Source of the DNA: Microbacterium sp. AB
Lineage (GTDB): Bacteria; Actinomycetota; Actinomycetes; Actinomycetales; Microbacteriaceae
Length of the DNA stretch: 64,000 nucleotides
Reading direction: 5' to 3'
Assembly: GCF_032878875.1 (NCBI RefSeq)
Contig: NZ_CP118157.1
Location: forward strand, 248,001 to 312,000
Part shown: in pieces, positions 1 through 8,079 of the stretch
Layout of the letters: every line of letters begins with the position of its first letter
Numbering within the stretch: the stretch's first letter is position 1
The notes under the pieces: generated by a model
Told to the model about the DNA's origin: nothing
Database searches by the model: none
The model's input: only the letters and a program-made list of their open reading frames with translations
Position numbers and translations under genes: made by a program

Positions 1-1
1 G

Positions 2-859
2 GCCATCGTCGGGGGACAGCGCATCCCGCGCACGATCGTGGGGCTCCTGGGCGGTGCGGCGCTCGCCGTCGCGGGCGTCGTCATCCAGGGGCACACCCGC
101 AACCCGCTCGCCGACCCGGGGCTGCTGGGAGTGACCTCGGGGGCGGCGCTCGCCGTCGTCGTCGCCATCTCGGTCTTCGGACTGACGACGCCTGCGGGAT
201 ACCTGTGGTTCGCCTTCGCGGGGGCCGCGGCGGCCACGGCGCTCGTGACGGCTCTGGGCGCGGCCGCGAGCCGGAGACGCGACGTGTCTCCCGCCTCCCT
301 CGTGCTCGCCGGCGCCACCGTGTCGGCTCTGCTGAGCGCGGTGACGGGTGTGATCCTCCTGCTCGACGCGTCGACCCTCGACGTCTACCGGTTCTGGACG
401 GTCGGCTCCCTCTCCGGCGGTCGGACAGGGGATCTCCTGCCGATCGTCGTGCCTGCGCTGACGGCGGGCGCGCTCGTGGCGGCGCTGCAGACGCGCGCGC
501 TCGACGCCCTCGCGCTCGGCGACGACATCGCCCGGTCGCTCGGTCGGAGCCTGCTCCGCACGCGGCTCTGGGGGCTGGCGAGCGTCACGCTCCTCGCGGG
601 CGGCGCGACCGCACTGGTCGGATCGCTCGGCTTCGTCGGACTGGCCTCGCCGCACATCGCGCGCGGGCTCGTCGGGACGGGGCATCGCTCGCTCATCCCG
701 CTGTCCGCGCTGATCGGCGGTGCGCTCGTCCTCGCGGCGGATGTCGTGGCACGTGTCGTCGTCTCGCCGGCCGAACTGCCCGTCGGAGTGGTGCTGGCCG
801 TCCTGGGCGGCCCGCTCTTCCTCCTCGTCGTCATCCGGCTGTTCCGGAGGGCGTCATGA
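2..859 (+). CDS. Iron-siderophore ABC transporter permease, FecCD family (5' end outside window)
   Basis: Membrane subunit of an importer for ferric siderophores, haem or cobalamin-type ligands. The reading frame is open from base 2, so the start lies upstream of the window; the residues before the first internal ATG (38) already match the family (R-I-P-R-T-I-V-G-L-L-G-G). The motif Q-G-H-T-R-N-P-L-A-D-P near the visible start and S-L-G-F-V-G-L-A-S-P-H-I-A-R near residue 215 are FecCD/BtuC hallmarks; the latter lies by the coupling helix that contacts the ATPase. The chain is strongly hydrophobic with about seven or eight membrane spans visible. The stop codon overlaps the next permease start by ATGA, so the two are co-translated as a heterodimer. 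The ligand cannot be read from the permease alone. Confidence 0.93.
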   Translation, partial: AIVGGQRIPRTIVGLLGGAALAVAGVVIQGHTRNPLADPGLLGVTSGAALAVVVAISVFGLTTPAGYLWFAFAGAAAATALVTALGAAASRRRDVSPASLVLAGATVSALLSAVTGVILLLDASTLDVYRFWTVGSLSGGRTGDLLPIVVPALTAGALVAALQTRALDALALGDDIARSLGRSLLRTRLWGLASVTLLAGGATALVGSLGFVGLASPHIARGLVGTGHRSLIPLSALIGGALVLAADVVARVVVSPAELPVGVVLAVLGGPLFLLVVIRLFRRAS

Positions 860-1914
860 GCGGCGCCGTCCTCGTCTGGCGCGTCGGACCAGCGTCGGCG
901 AGGACGCCCCGCCGCACGGTCGTCACGGTGATCGTCTCCGTCGTCGTCGTCGCGGCTCTCGCCGGCGTCTCGTTCGGCGTCGGCGACTACCTCGTCCCAC
1001 CGGATCGCATCGTCTTGACGCTTCTCGGCGAGGGCGACGCGCAGGAGACGCTCGTCGTGACGAGGCTGCGCCTCCCTCGCGTTCTCCTCGGCCTCCTCGT
1101 CGGCGCGATGCTCGGCCTCTCGGGAGCCATCGTGCAGACCACCGCGCGCAACGGACTGGCGAGCCCGGATCTGCTCGGCGTCACGGGCGGAGCGTCCGCG
1201 GGCGCCGTCGCGGTCATCGTCCTGGGCGGTGCGACGGGCTTCTCCTCGTTTCTGCACGGGGTCGGGACCACGGCCGCGGCGCTCGCCGGCGGACTGGCCG
1301 CAGGGGCGACCGTCGCGGTCGTCCTGCGCGCCACACGCGGAGGGCAGCTGCAGACCGTCCTCATCGGGGTCGGCGTATCCGCCCTGTTCAGCGGGCTCAC
1401 GAGCGGGATGCTCGTGGAGGCGAGCATCGACGACGCCGAACGCGCGAGCGCATGGCTCATGGGATCGCTCGGCGGGCGGGGCGTCGAGGAAGTGCGGCTC
1501 GCAGCGGGCGCGCTCGCGCTCGTCGTCGTGATCCTCGTGCCGCTCTCAGCGCGGCTCTCGGCACTCCACCTCGGCGAGGACACCGCGGCGTCGCTCGGGC
1601 ACCGCGTCCCGCGGCTCCGGGCGGGACTGCTCGTGTCCGCGGTCGTGCTCGCATCGATCGCCGCGGCGGTCGCGGGTCCCATCGGCTTCGTCGCGCTCGT
1701 CGCGCCGCACCTCGCACGCCTCGCGAGCCGGGCGCCGCGGGCGCCCTTGGCCGCGTCGGCGCTCGCGGGCTCTGCGCTGGTCACGGGCAGCGACATCGTC
1801 GCACGCGTCGTGGCGGCTCCGCTCCTCCTGCCCACGGGCGCCGTCTCCGCCATCGTCGGAGCCCCGTTCCTCATCTGGCTCCTCGTCCGCGAGAGAAAGG
1901 GCGTCGGCTCATGA
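856..1914 (+). CDS. Iron-siderophore ABC transporter permease, FecCD family, second subunit
   Basis: Second FecCD-type permease, 352 aa, the usual length for the family. The ATG at 856 was chosen because it overlaps the preceding stop (ATGA); the frame stays open far upstream but that part is antisense-like arginine-rich sequence. Visible family motifs are R-L-P-R-V-L-L-G (about residue 73), Q-T-T-A-R-N-G-L-A-S-P-D-L-L-G-V (about 95) and G-P-I-G-F-V-A-L-V-A-P-H-L-A-R (about 275). About nine to ten hydrophobic helices follow a short basic N-terminus. It most likely pairs with the upstream permease and the downstream ATPase to form one importer in the cytoplasmic membrane; the substrate-binding lipoprotein is presumably encoded before the window. 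Confidence 0.94.
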   Translation: MSGAVLVWRVGPASARTPRRTVVTVIVSVVVVAALAGVSFGVGDYLVPPDRIVLTLLGEGDAQETLVVTRLRLPRVLLGLLVGAMLGLSGAIVQTTARNGLASPDLLGVTGGASAGAVAVIVLGGATGFSSFLHGVGTTAAALAGGLAAGATVAVVLRATRGGQLQTVLIGVGVSALFSGLTSGMLVEASIDDAERASAWLMGSLGGRGVEEVRLAAGALALVVVILVPLSARLSALHLGEDTAASLGHRVPRLRAGLLVSAVVLASIAAAVAGPIGFVALVAPHLARLASRAPRAPLAASALAGSALVTGSDIVARVVAAPLLLPTGAVSAIVGAPFLIWLLVRERKGVGS

Positions 1915-2705
1915 CGGGCGCGCTGCGAACCCACGGTCTCCGCGTCGACCTCGGCGGCCGCACCGTGCTCGACGACATCGGCGTCGACATCGCCGCCGGT
2001 GCGACGACCGCGATCGTCGGCCCCAACGGATCCGGCAAGAGCACGCTGCTGCGCTGCCTGGCACGGCTCCAGGATCACCGCGGCGCCGTGACGCTCGACG
2101 GCGAGGACGTGCGCCGGATGCCCGCCCGCGCCTTCGCGCGCCGGGTCGCGCTTCTTCCGCAGGCGCCGATCGCGCCGGACAACCTCACGATCGTCGACCT
2201 CGTCACGCGCGGACGCGACCCGTACCGACGCTGGTACGACCAGTGGTCGTCCGCCGATGAGGCCGTCGTGCACGAGGCGATCGAGCGGACGGGACTGACG
2301 GATCTCGCCGACCGGCCTCTCGAGACGCTCTCCGGCGGCCAGCGCCAGCGCGCCTGGGTCGCCCTCGCCCTCGCGCAGTCGGCCGATGTGCTCCTCCTCG
2401 ACGAGCCGACGACCTATCTCGACATCGCGCATCAGCTCGACGTGCTCGAGACCGTCGCCGAGCTGCAGCGGGAGCGGGGGATGACGGTCGTCATGGTGCT
2501 GCACGACCTCGGACTCGCCGTTCGGTACGCTGACCACATCGTCGCCGTGCACGGCGGTGCGATCGCCGCCGCCGGTCCCGCCGGAAGCGTCGTCACACCG
2601 GAGCTCCTGCGCACGGTCTTCGGCATCGACGCCTCTCTCCTCGAGGATCCGCGGACGGGGCGTCCCGTCATCGTGCCGCACCGCGCCGTGCGGTCGAGGG
2701 ACTGA
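1911..2705 (+). CDS. Iron-siderophore ABC transporter ATP-binding protein (FecE/FepC type)
   Basis: ATPase of the siderophore importer, 264 aa. Walker A G-P-N-G-S-G-K-S-T lies at about residues 37-45, the ABC signature L-S-G-G-Q-R-Q-R at about 139-146, Walker B V-L-L-L-D-E-P-T-T-Y-L-D at about 160 and the switch histidine in V-L-H-D-L about 190. The wording D-E-P-T-T-Y-L-D-I-A-H-Q is typical of the FecE/FepC/FhuC subgroup rather than of amino-acid or sugar ATPases. The start overlaps the permease stop by ATGA, completing a three-gene translationally coupled unit. Only eight bases separate it from the GntR regulator, which is probably in the same transcript. Confidence 0.95.
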   Translation: MTGALRTHGLRVDLGGRTVLDDIGVDIAAGATTAIVGPNGSGKSTLLRCLARLQDHRGAVTLDGEDVRRMPARAFARRVALLPQAPIAPDNLTIVDLVTRGRDPYRRWYDQWSSADEAVVHEAIERTGLTDLADRPLETLSGGQRQRAWVALALAQSADVLLLDEPTTYLDIAHQLDVLETVAELQRERGMTVVMVLHDLGLAVRYADHIVAVHGGAIAAAGPAGSVVTPELLRTVFGIDASLLEDPRTGRPVIVPHRAVRSRD

Positions 2706-2713
2706 GGAGGAGC

Positions 2714-3460
2714 ATGACGCCATCGCGCCGAGGGCGCCGCGAGGGACGGCTCGTCGGCGGGCCCCGCAGCGTCACCGAGATCGCCGCTGACGGCCTGCGC
2801 CGCCGGATCGTCACGGGCGCCCTCCCGCAGGGGGCGCACATCTCCGAGCAGGCGATCGCCGATGAGCTCGGCGTGAGCAGGGCTGCGCTGCGTGAGGCCC
2901 TCCGTCTCCTCGAGCGCGACGGCCTCGTGGTCACCGTGCCGCGCGCCGGCAGCCGCGTCGTCTCGCTCACTCTCCGAGACGCCTACGAGATCGTCACCCT
3001 GCGCGAGCACCTGGAGGACTTCGCGATCGGGCTCGGCGTGCCGTCGGCCGATCCGGCCCGCCTCGCGTCGCTCGCCGAGGCGGTCGAACGGATGGAGCGG
3101 AACGCCGAGTGCGGGGACGAGGAGGCGGCGGGCACGGATGGCCTCGACTTCCATCGCGCGTTCATCGGCCTCGCGGGACACGCGCAGCTCGAGGCCGCGT
3201 TCGGCGTCATCGTCCAGCCGCTGGGACTGCTCATGGGGCTCAATCGTCGTTCGACGGCGGGGTCCGAGACGCTGCACGAGCGTGCAGAGCGTCACCGGCG
3301 CGTTCTCACGCGCGTCGAGGCGGGCGATGCCGCGGGCGTGCGGGCGGAGCTGCGATCGCACACCACGACGGGCTTCCTCGAGGACGGCGTGCTGCCCAGA
3401 GGCGATGCCGACGACGTCGTGCTCGCCTGGGCGCGAGGGCGTCTGAGCGCCCGGCGCTGA
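2714..3460 (+). CDS. GntR-family transcriptional regulator (FadR/FCD subfamily)
   Basis: DNA-binding regulator of 248 aa. An N-terminal winged helix (about residues 18-80) contains I-S-E-Q-A-I-A-D-E-L-G-V-S-R-A-A-L-R-E-A-L-R-L-L, the standard GntR helix-turn-helix. The C-terminal part (about 95-235) has the all-helical FCD pattern with D-F-H-R-A-F and several histidines expected to bind metal or an organic acid ligand. The ATG at 2714 is preceded by a strong ribosome site (GAGGAGGAG). It sits directly behind the iron-transport ATPase and is followed by a hairpin, so it ends this transcript. FCD regulators usually sense carboxylic acids, so control of the iron genes by this protein is possible but not shown. 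Confidence 0.92.
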   Translation: MTPSRRGRREGRLVGGPRSVTEIAADGLRRRIVTGALPQGAHISEQAIADELGVSRAALREALRLLERDGLVVTVPRAGSRVVSLTLRDAYEIVTLREHLEDFAIGLGVPSADPARLASLAEAVERMERNAECGDEEAAGTDGLDFHRAFIGLAGHAQLEAAFGVIVQPLGLLMGLNRRSTAGSETLHERAERHRRVLTRVEAGDAAGVRAELRSHTTTGFLEDGVLPRGDADDVVLAWARGRLSARR

Positions 3461-3472
3461 TCCGGAAACAGG

Positions 3473-3504
3473 CGAACGGGCCCATTGTGCGACAGGCCCG
3501 TTCG
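3473..3504 (+). terminator. Hairpin terminator after GntR gene
   Basis: A perfect 10-bp inverted repeat (arms 3473-3482 and 3495-3504, 12-nt loop) begins 12 nt after the GntR stop. No T-tract follows, which is common for terminators in high-GC actinobacteria. Confidence 0.6.
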
Positions 3505-3776
3505 AGAGGTATGACGGACGAGGCGACGGTGCGAGCGCCGACCCCATCGAATACATGACCAGCCTCTCGCGGATGGTCCCCGCGTGACAGCGGCGAGATG
3601 GTCATGGTTCGAAAGGATCTCGCCAGTCGCCTGAATCGGTCCGCCGACGGCCGGGCGGAGCGACCCGCCGTTCATCCGCTCCTCACCGGCTCGTCATCTC
3701 CTCCTGCCCGCGCGTTCACGTCCGCGGTCGAGCCTGGTCCGCACGGGGACCACCCCTGGCGAGCGGAGGAGGGACC
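3505..3776. other. Intergenic region before the sialic-acid operon
   Basis: Together with the hairpin, about 316 bp between GntR and the first glycosyltransferase gene carry no convincing coding frame. The ribosome site GGAGGAGGGA sits just upstream of the GTG at 3777. A promoter for the sialic-acid operon must lie here, but no clear -35/-10 pair could be chosen. Confidence 0.5.
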
Positions 3777-4682
3777 GTGGCGGAATCGCAGCCGGTCATC
3801 GCATGGGCCGAGTCGCCGCTTCAACTCATCGGAGCGGCCGAGTGGGCGTCCGCGCACGATCGGACGGTCTCGCTCGCGGCCCGGCTCACCGACCAGATGC
3901 CGGAGACCGCCGACGAGCTCATCGCGCGCGGAGCGCGGTTCGGGGAGTGCGCGCCGTACCTCGGCATCCCGTGGCGGCTGCTGGCCCGGCACGGGCACTG
4001 GCTCGTCGGCGACGGGTTCTCCGGGCAGTTCCGGCTGGCGGCGACGGTGCTGCGTCCCCGGCGGATCACGTTCCTCGACGACGGGGCGAACACGCTCGCC
4101 TTCGCCGACGCCCTGCTCGGGCGCCGGGCGTACGCGCGCCCGGGGGTCGCGGAGCGCGGGCTCGCGACGCGGGTCGCGCCGCTCGTCGAGGACCACGTCC
4201 TCCGCAGGGCGCTGGCGGGGGACGTCGAGCTCTTCACGGCGTTCGACCTCGGCGGGGAGCGGGCCGCGGCGCTGGGCGAGCGCGGCGTCCGGATCGAGCG
4301 GCACCGCTTCCCGTGGACGCGTGCGACCGCCCGGCCGAGGCCCGATCTCGGCCGTCGCATCGTGCTCGGCAGCGCCCGCCCCGTCGACGGTCGCCTGCCG
4401 ATGAGCGCATACATCGCGTGGGTGGCCGGCCAGGCGTCGGCGGAGCCCGTCGTCTACCTGCCGCATCGCCGTGAGCCGCGCGACCAGCTCGAGCTCGTCG
4501 CCGCCCTGCCCGGGGTCCGGGTCGTGCGGACGGGGATGCCGGCGGAGCTCGTGCTGGCCGGTCTCCCCGGGTCCGTCGAGATCCGCACGCTCCCCTCGAG
4601 CACGACGACGACGCTCTCGCACGTGCTCCACGGATCCGCCGCCGTCGTGCGTTCCCGGGCGAGCCGGGCGCGGAACGCCTGA
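3777..4682 (+). CDS. Putative sialyltransferase-like glycosyltransferase
   Basis: 301 aa; probably transfers a CMP-activated nonulosonate to a surface glycan. The N-terminus has W-A-E-S-P-L-Q-L-I-G-A, similar to the opening strand of bacterial sialyltransferases of the GT52/GT38 type. Three motifs of that superfamily can be placed in order: an acidic D-D-G at about residue 100 (F-L-D-D-G-A-N-T-L), a P-H-R-R-E-P at about 228 where the HP motif is expected, and a serine/threonine run S-S-T-T-T-T at about 273 where the S motif is expected. The GTG start at 3777 follows a strong GGAGGAGGG site. It overlaps neuA by one base. Family assignment is inferred from motifs and from the neuA/neuB neighbours. 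Confidence 0.66.
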   Translation: MAESQPVIAWAESPLQLIGAAEWASAHDRTVSLAARLTDQMPETADELIARGARFGECAPYLGIPWRLLARHGHWLVGDGFSGQFRLAATVLRPRRITFLDDGANTLAFADALLGRRAYARPGVAERGLATRVAPLVEDHVLRRALAGDVELFTAFDLGGERAAALGERGVRIERHRFPWTRATARPRPDLGRRIVLGSARPVDGRLPMSAYIAWVAGQASAEPVVYLPHRREPRDQLELVAALPGVRVVRTGMPAELVLAGLPGSVEIRTLPSSTTTTLSHVLHGSAAVVRSRASRARNA

Positions 4683-5887
4683 TGGGCGAGGTCGTCGCCG
4701 TCATCCCCGCCCGCGGCGGGTCGAAGGGCGTGCCGCGCAAGAACCTGCGGCGCGTGGGAGGTCTTCCCCTCGTCGCCCGTGCGATCGTCGCGGCGCAGGA
4801 GGCGTCCGGCGTGGACCGGGTGGTGGTGTCGACCGACGACGCCGAGATCGCGGGCGTCGCGGAGGAGTGGGGAGCGCGGGCCGTGCCGCGGCCCGCGGAG
4901 CTCGCCGGAGACGAGGCGAGCTCCGAGAGCGCGCTCATCCACGTCTGCGACGTGCTCGCGTCGGAGGGCGTCGACGTCGGCGTGGTCGTCCTCCTGCAGG
5001 CGACGTCGCCGTTCATCGTGCCGTCGCTGCTCGACGAGGCGATCGCGCTCGTGGCGGAGGGCGTCTTCGACACCGTCCTGTCCGCGGTCTCGACCTACGG
5101 GTTCCTCTGGGAGCGCGACGCCTCGGGAGCCGCCTCGGCGGTCAACCACGACAGCGCCCGGCGGCCCCGACGGCAGGACAGGTCGCCGCAGCTCCTCGAG
5201 ACCGGCGCCTTCTACGCGATGGACGCCGCCGGGTTCCGAGCCGCGCGTCACCGCTTCTTCGGACGCGTCGGCGTCGTCGAGGTGCCGGAGCGCACCGCGA
5301 TCGAGATCGACTCCCCGGAGCAGCTGGAGCTCGCCGGGGCCGTCGCGCCGCTGGTCCGCGACGACGGCGGGATCGACGTCGACGCCGTCGTGACCGACTT
5401 CGACGGCGTGCACACCGACGACACGGCGATCGTCGACGCCGACGGCCGCGAGCAGGTGCGTGTCAGCCGCTCGGACGGGATGGGCGTCGACCTCCTGAGA
5501 CGTGCGGGCATCCCGGTGCTGATCCTCTCGACGGAGCGCAACCGGGTCGTCGCGGCACGTGCGCGCAAGCTGCGCGTCGACGTCCGTCAGGGGCTCGACG
5601 ACAAGGCGTCCGCTCTCCGGGCATGGACGGCTGAGCGGGGCGTCGCGCTGTCGCGGATCGCCTATCTGGGGAACGACGTCAACGACCTCGACTGCCTGGA
5701 GGCCGTCGGATGGCCCGTGGCGGTGCGCGGAGCCCATCCGCTCGTGACGGCCGCCGCCCGCGTCGTGCTCGACCGTCCCGGCGGAGCCGGAGCGGTGCGG
5801 GAACTGGCCGAGCTCGTCCTGCGGGCACGGCGTGACGAGTCCCGATCGGGGCTCGGATCCAGGGAAGCGGAAAGGAAGACGACATGA
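4682..5887 (+). CDS. neuA: Acylneuraminate cytidylyltransferase fused to a KdsC-like HAD phosphatase
   Basis: Two-domain protein of 401 aa. Residues 1 to about 225 are a CMP-sialic acid synthetase: I-P-A-R-G-G-S-K-G-V-P-R-K-N-L at residues 8-22 is the CTP-binding motif and L-L-Q-A-T-S-P-F the second nucleotide motif. Residues from about 232 form a HAD phosphatase of the KDO-8-phosphate phosphatase type: D-F-D-G-V-H-T-D-D at about 238 carries the nucleophile and acid aspartates, L-S-T-E-R-N is motif II, and G-N-D-V-N-D-L-D is the metal-binding end motif. Activation of a nonulosonate to its CMP form is established for the first domain; dephosphorylation of a 9-phosphate by the second is inferred. 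A similar two-domain layout is known from animal CMAS. The start overlaps the upstream stop by one base. Confidence 0.9.
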   Translation: MGEVVAVIPARGGSKGVPRKNLRRVGGLPLVARAIVAAQEASGVDRVVVSTDDAEIAGVAEEWGARAVPRPAELAGDEASSESALIHVCDVLASEGVDVGVVVLLQATSPFIVPSLLDEAIALVAEGVFDTVLSAVSTYGFLWERDASGAASAVNHDSARRPRRQDRSPQLLETGAFYAMDAAGFRAARHRFFGRVGVVEVPERTAIEIDSPEQLELAGAVAPLVRDDGGIDVDAVVTDFDGVHTDDTAIVDADGREQVRVSRSDGMGVDLLRRAGIPVLILSTERNRVVAARARKLRVDVRQGLDDKASALRAWTAERGVALSRIAYLGNDVNDLDCLEAVGWPVAVRGAHPLVTAAARVVLDRPGGAGAVRELAELVLRARRDESRSGLGSREAERKTT

Positions 5888-6756
5888 CCGTCGCGATCGG
5901 AGGCCGCGTGGTGGGCGGTGGGCGTCCCGCCTACGTCATCGCGGAGATCGGCCTCAACCACAACGGCGACGTCGAGCTCGCCAAGCGCCTGATCGACGTC
6001 GCGGCCGACGCGGGGGCCGACGCCGTGAAGCTCCAGAAGCGCACGCCGGAGATCGCGACGCCCGACCACATGCGCGACGTGCCCCGCGAGACGCCCTGGG
6101 GCACGATGACGTACCTCGACTACCGCCGTCGCGTGGAGCTCGACCGCGACGCCTACGTCGAGATCGCCGACCATGCGCTGCTGCGCGGACTCGACTGGTT
6201 CGCGTCGCCGTGGGATGTGCCGAGCGTGGCGTTCCTCGAGGACCTCGGCGTCGTCGCCCACAAGATCGCCTCCGCGTGCCTCACGGACACGGGGCTGCTC
6301 GAGGCCGTGCGCGACACCGGCAAGCCGGTCGTCCTGTCCACCGGGATGTCGACGATGGAGCAGATCGACCGCGCGCTCGAGACCCTCGGCACCGATCGCG
6401 TCGTACTCCTGCACGCGACCTCCACGTACCCGATGGAGCCGGAGGAGGCGAACCTGCGCGTCATCCCGATGCTCCGCGACCGGTACCCGGGCGTGCCCGT
6501 CGGATACTCCGGGCACGAGCGGGGCCTGCAGATCTCGCTGGCCGCCGTGGCGCTGGGCGCCGTGGCGGTCGAGCGCCACATCACGCTCGACAGGACGATG
6601 TGGGGCTCCGACCACGCCGCGTCGCTCGAGCCCGCGGGGCTCGAGCACCTCGTCCGCGACATCCGGATCGTCGAGACCGCGCTCGGCGACGGCGTCAAGC
6701 GGGTGTTCCCCGGCGAGCTCGCGCCTCTGGCGAAGCTGCGCCGCGTCCCCGCGTGA
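5884..6756 (+). CDS. neuB: N-acetylneuraminate (nonulosonate) synthase, NeuB family, without SAF domain
   Basis: 290 aa TIM-barrel enzyme that condenses phosphoenolpyruvate with an N-acyl-hexosamine (or its 6-phosphate) to form a nonulosonate. Family motifs are A-E-I-G-L-N-H-N-G-D near residue 20, V-K-L-Q-K-R near 48, L-L-H-A-T-S-T-Y-P about 178, G-Y-S-G-H-E about 207 and V-E-R-H-I-T-L-D about 230. Most NeuB proteins are about 340 aa and end with a SAF/antifreeze-like domain that completes the partner active site in the dimer; here the protein stops just after the barrel (K-L-R-R-V-P-A). The ATG overlaps the neuA stop by ATGA. No UDP-GlcNAc 2-epimerase gene is seen in the window. Confidence 0.92.
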   Translation: MTVAIGGRVVGGGRPAYVIAEIGLNHNGDVELAKRLIDVAADAGADAVKLQKRTPEIATPDHMRDVPRETPWGTMTYLDYRRRVELDRDAYVEIADHALLRGLDWFASPWDVPSVAFLEDLGVVAHKIASACLTDTGLLEAVRDTGKPVVLSTGMSTMEQIDRALETLGTDRVVLLHATSTYPMEPEEANLRVIPMLRDRYPGVPVGYSGHERGLQISLAAVALGAVAVERHITLDRTMWGSDHAASLEPAGLEHLVRDIRIVETALGDGVKRVFPGELAPLAKLRRVPA

Positions 6757-8021
6757 CGAGCGCCGCCGCCCTGCGGGTCGCCGCCGTCGCCGACTCCGAC
6801 TCGTACGTCAAGTGGGCGGCGGCGCTGCTCGGGGCGTCGGGCGCCGAGGCGCGGCTGCTCGTGCTCGCGACGCCGCTCACGGTGAGCGACGCGCAGCTCG
6901 CGGACGCCCTCGAGGGCAGCGGGCTGCGCCCGGCGCGGGTCCGCCGTGTCTCCTACGACGAGCTGCCCGGCAGCCTCGCGGAGTTCGGAGCCGATGCCGT
7001 CCTCCTCGCGGCCCGTGGTCCGCTCGTCCGCGTCCTGGCCCGCCGGATCGCGGCGCAGGAGAGCGCCCCCGTCCTCTTCGGCGGGATCCCCGGGATCACG
7101 TTCCCGGCGGGACGGCGCGCTCTCCTCTACCGCGTGCAGTGCGACCTGCTCGTGCTCCACTCGCATCGCGAGGTGCGGGACTTCGCGGCGCTCGCGGCGC
7201 GCGAGGGGCGGCCGCAGCGCTTCGGCCTGGCGCGCCTGCCGTTCGCTGCGGCCGGAGGCGAGCGGCGGGCGCCGGGCGGGACGGATCTCGTCTTCGCCGC
7301 GCAGGCGATCGTCCCGCGCGAGCGCGCGGACCGCGTGCGGGTGGTCGACCTGCTCGTCCGCGCCGCGGAGGCGGATCCGAGCCGCCGCGTGGTCCTGAAG
7401 CTGCGGAGCGTGAGGGGCGAGCGCGAGACCCATCCCGAGCGGCATGCGTACGCGGAGCTGCTCGAGGCCCGGAGCGGGCGCCCGCCGAACCTCGTCGTCG
7501 CCTCGGGGCCCATGTCCCGCGCCCTCGACAGCGCGCAGGGACTCGTCACGGTGAGCTCGACGGCCGCCGTCGAGGCCGTCGCGCGCGGGATCCCGGTGAT
7601 CCTGCTCGACCTCTTCGGCGTCTCCGGCCCGCTCGTCAACACGGTGTTCGCGGGCAGCGGGCTCTTCGGCGACGAGGACGCCGTCGCGCGCCGGGAGTTC
7701 CGCAGCCCCGACCCGCGCTGGCTGCGCGACAACTACCTGCACGACCCGGCGGAGGACGACTGGGCCGAGCGGCTCGCGGCGCTCGTCTCGCTGCGCAGAC
7801 GGGGCGAGCTGCCGGTGACGCCTCCGCTCGCGCGCCGGGGCGGCCGGCTGCGCGACGCGTGGGAGCGCAAGCGCGTGCTCGGGCGCCACGACCGGACGGC
7901 GTCGGGCACCGTGGCGCTCGTGATCGGGGCGCCCGCTCGCGGCGTCGTGCGGATGGCGCAGCGCGTGCGGCGCGTGCTGAGGAGCCGGGCGGAGGCGCCT
8001 TCGCCCGGCACCCCCGTATGA
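6753..8021 (+). CDS. DUF6716-like putative (poly)sialyltransferase
   Basis: 422 aa protein with GT-B-like alternating strands and helices. The GTG at 6753 overlaps the neuB stop (GTGA) and is the only start that keeps the operon spacing. A T-H-P-E-R-H motif at about residue 226 resembles the HP motif, and V-S-S-T-A-A-V-E-A-V-A-R-G-I-P-V-I at about 267-283 resembles the S motif plus the nucleotide-binding helix of GT38/polysialyltransferase-like enzymes. I recall proteins of this type being called DUF6716 in actinobacteria and lying next to neuA/neuB, but that could not be checked here. The C-terminal 60 residues are basic. Probable role: adding or polymerising sialic acid on a cell-surface polymer. 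Confidence 0.66.
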   Translation: MTSAAALRVAAVADSDSYVKWAAALLGASGAEARLLVLATPLTVSDAQLADALEGSGLRPARVRRVSYDELPGSLAEFGADAVLLAARGPLVRVLARRIAAQESAPVLFGGIPGITFPAGRRALLYRVQCDLLVLHSHREVRDFAALAAREGRPQRFGLARLPFAAAGGERRAPGGTDLVFAAQAIVPRERADRVRVVDLLVRAAEADPSRRVVLKLRSVRGERETHPERHAYAELLEARSGRPPNLVVASGPMSRALDSAQGLVTVSSTAAVEAVARGIPVILLDLFGVSGPLVNTVFAGSGLFGDEDAVARREFRSPDPRWLRDNYLHDPAEDDWAERLAALVSLRRRGELPVTPPLARRGGRLRDAWERKRVLGRHDRTASGTVALVIGAPARGVVRMAQRVRRVLRSRAEAPSPGTPV

Positions 8022-8067
8022 CGAGTTCGACCCGGTTCACGACGCCGACGGGGTCGGATTCGTCATA
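8016..8067. terminator. Bidirectional hairpin between convergent genes
   Basis: Long imperfect inverted repeat (18-nt arms with two mismatches, 8016-8033 and 8050-8067) that includes the stop codon of the sialyltransferase-like gene and ends 13 nt before the stop of the convergent GlxA gene. It probably ends both transcripts. Confidence 0.6.
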
Positions 8068-8079
8068 CGAACGCTGCTT

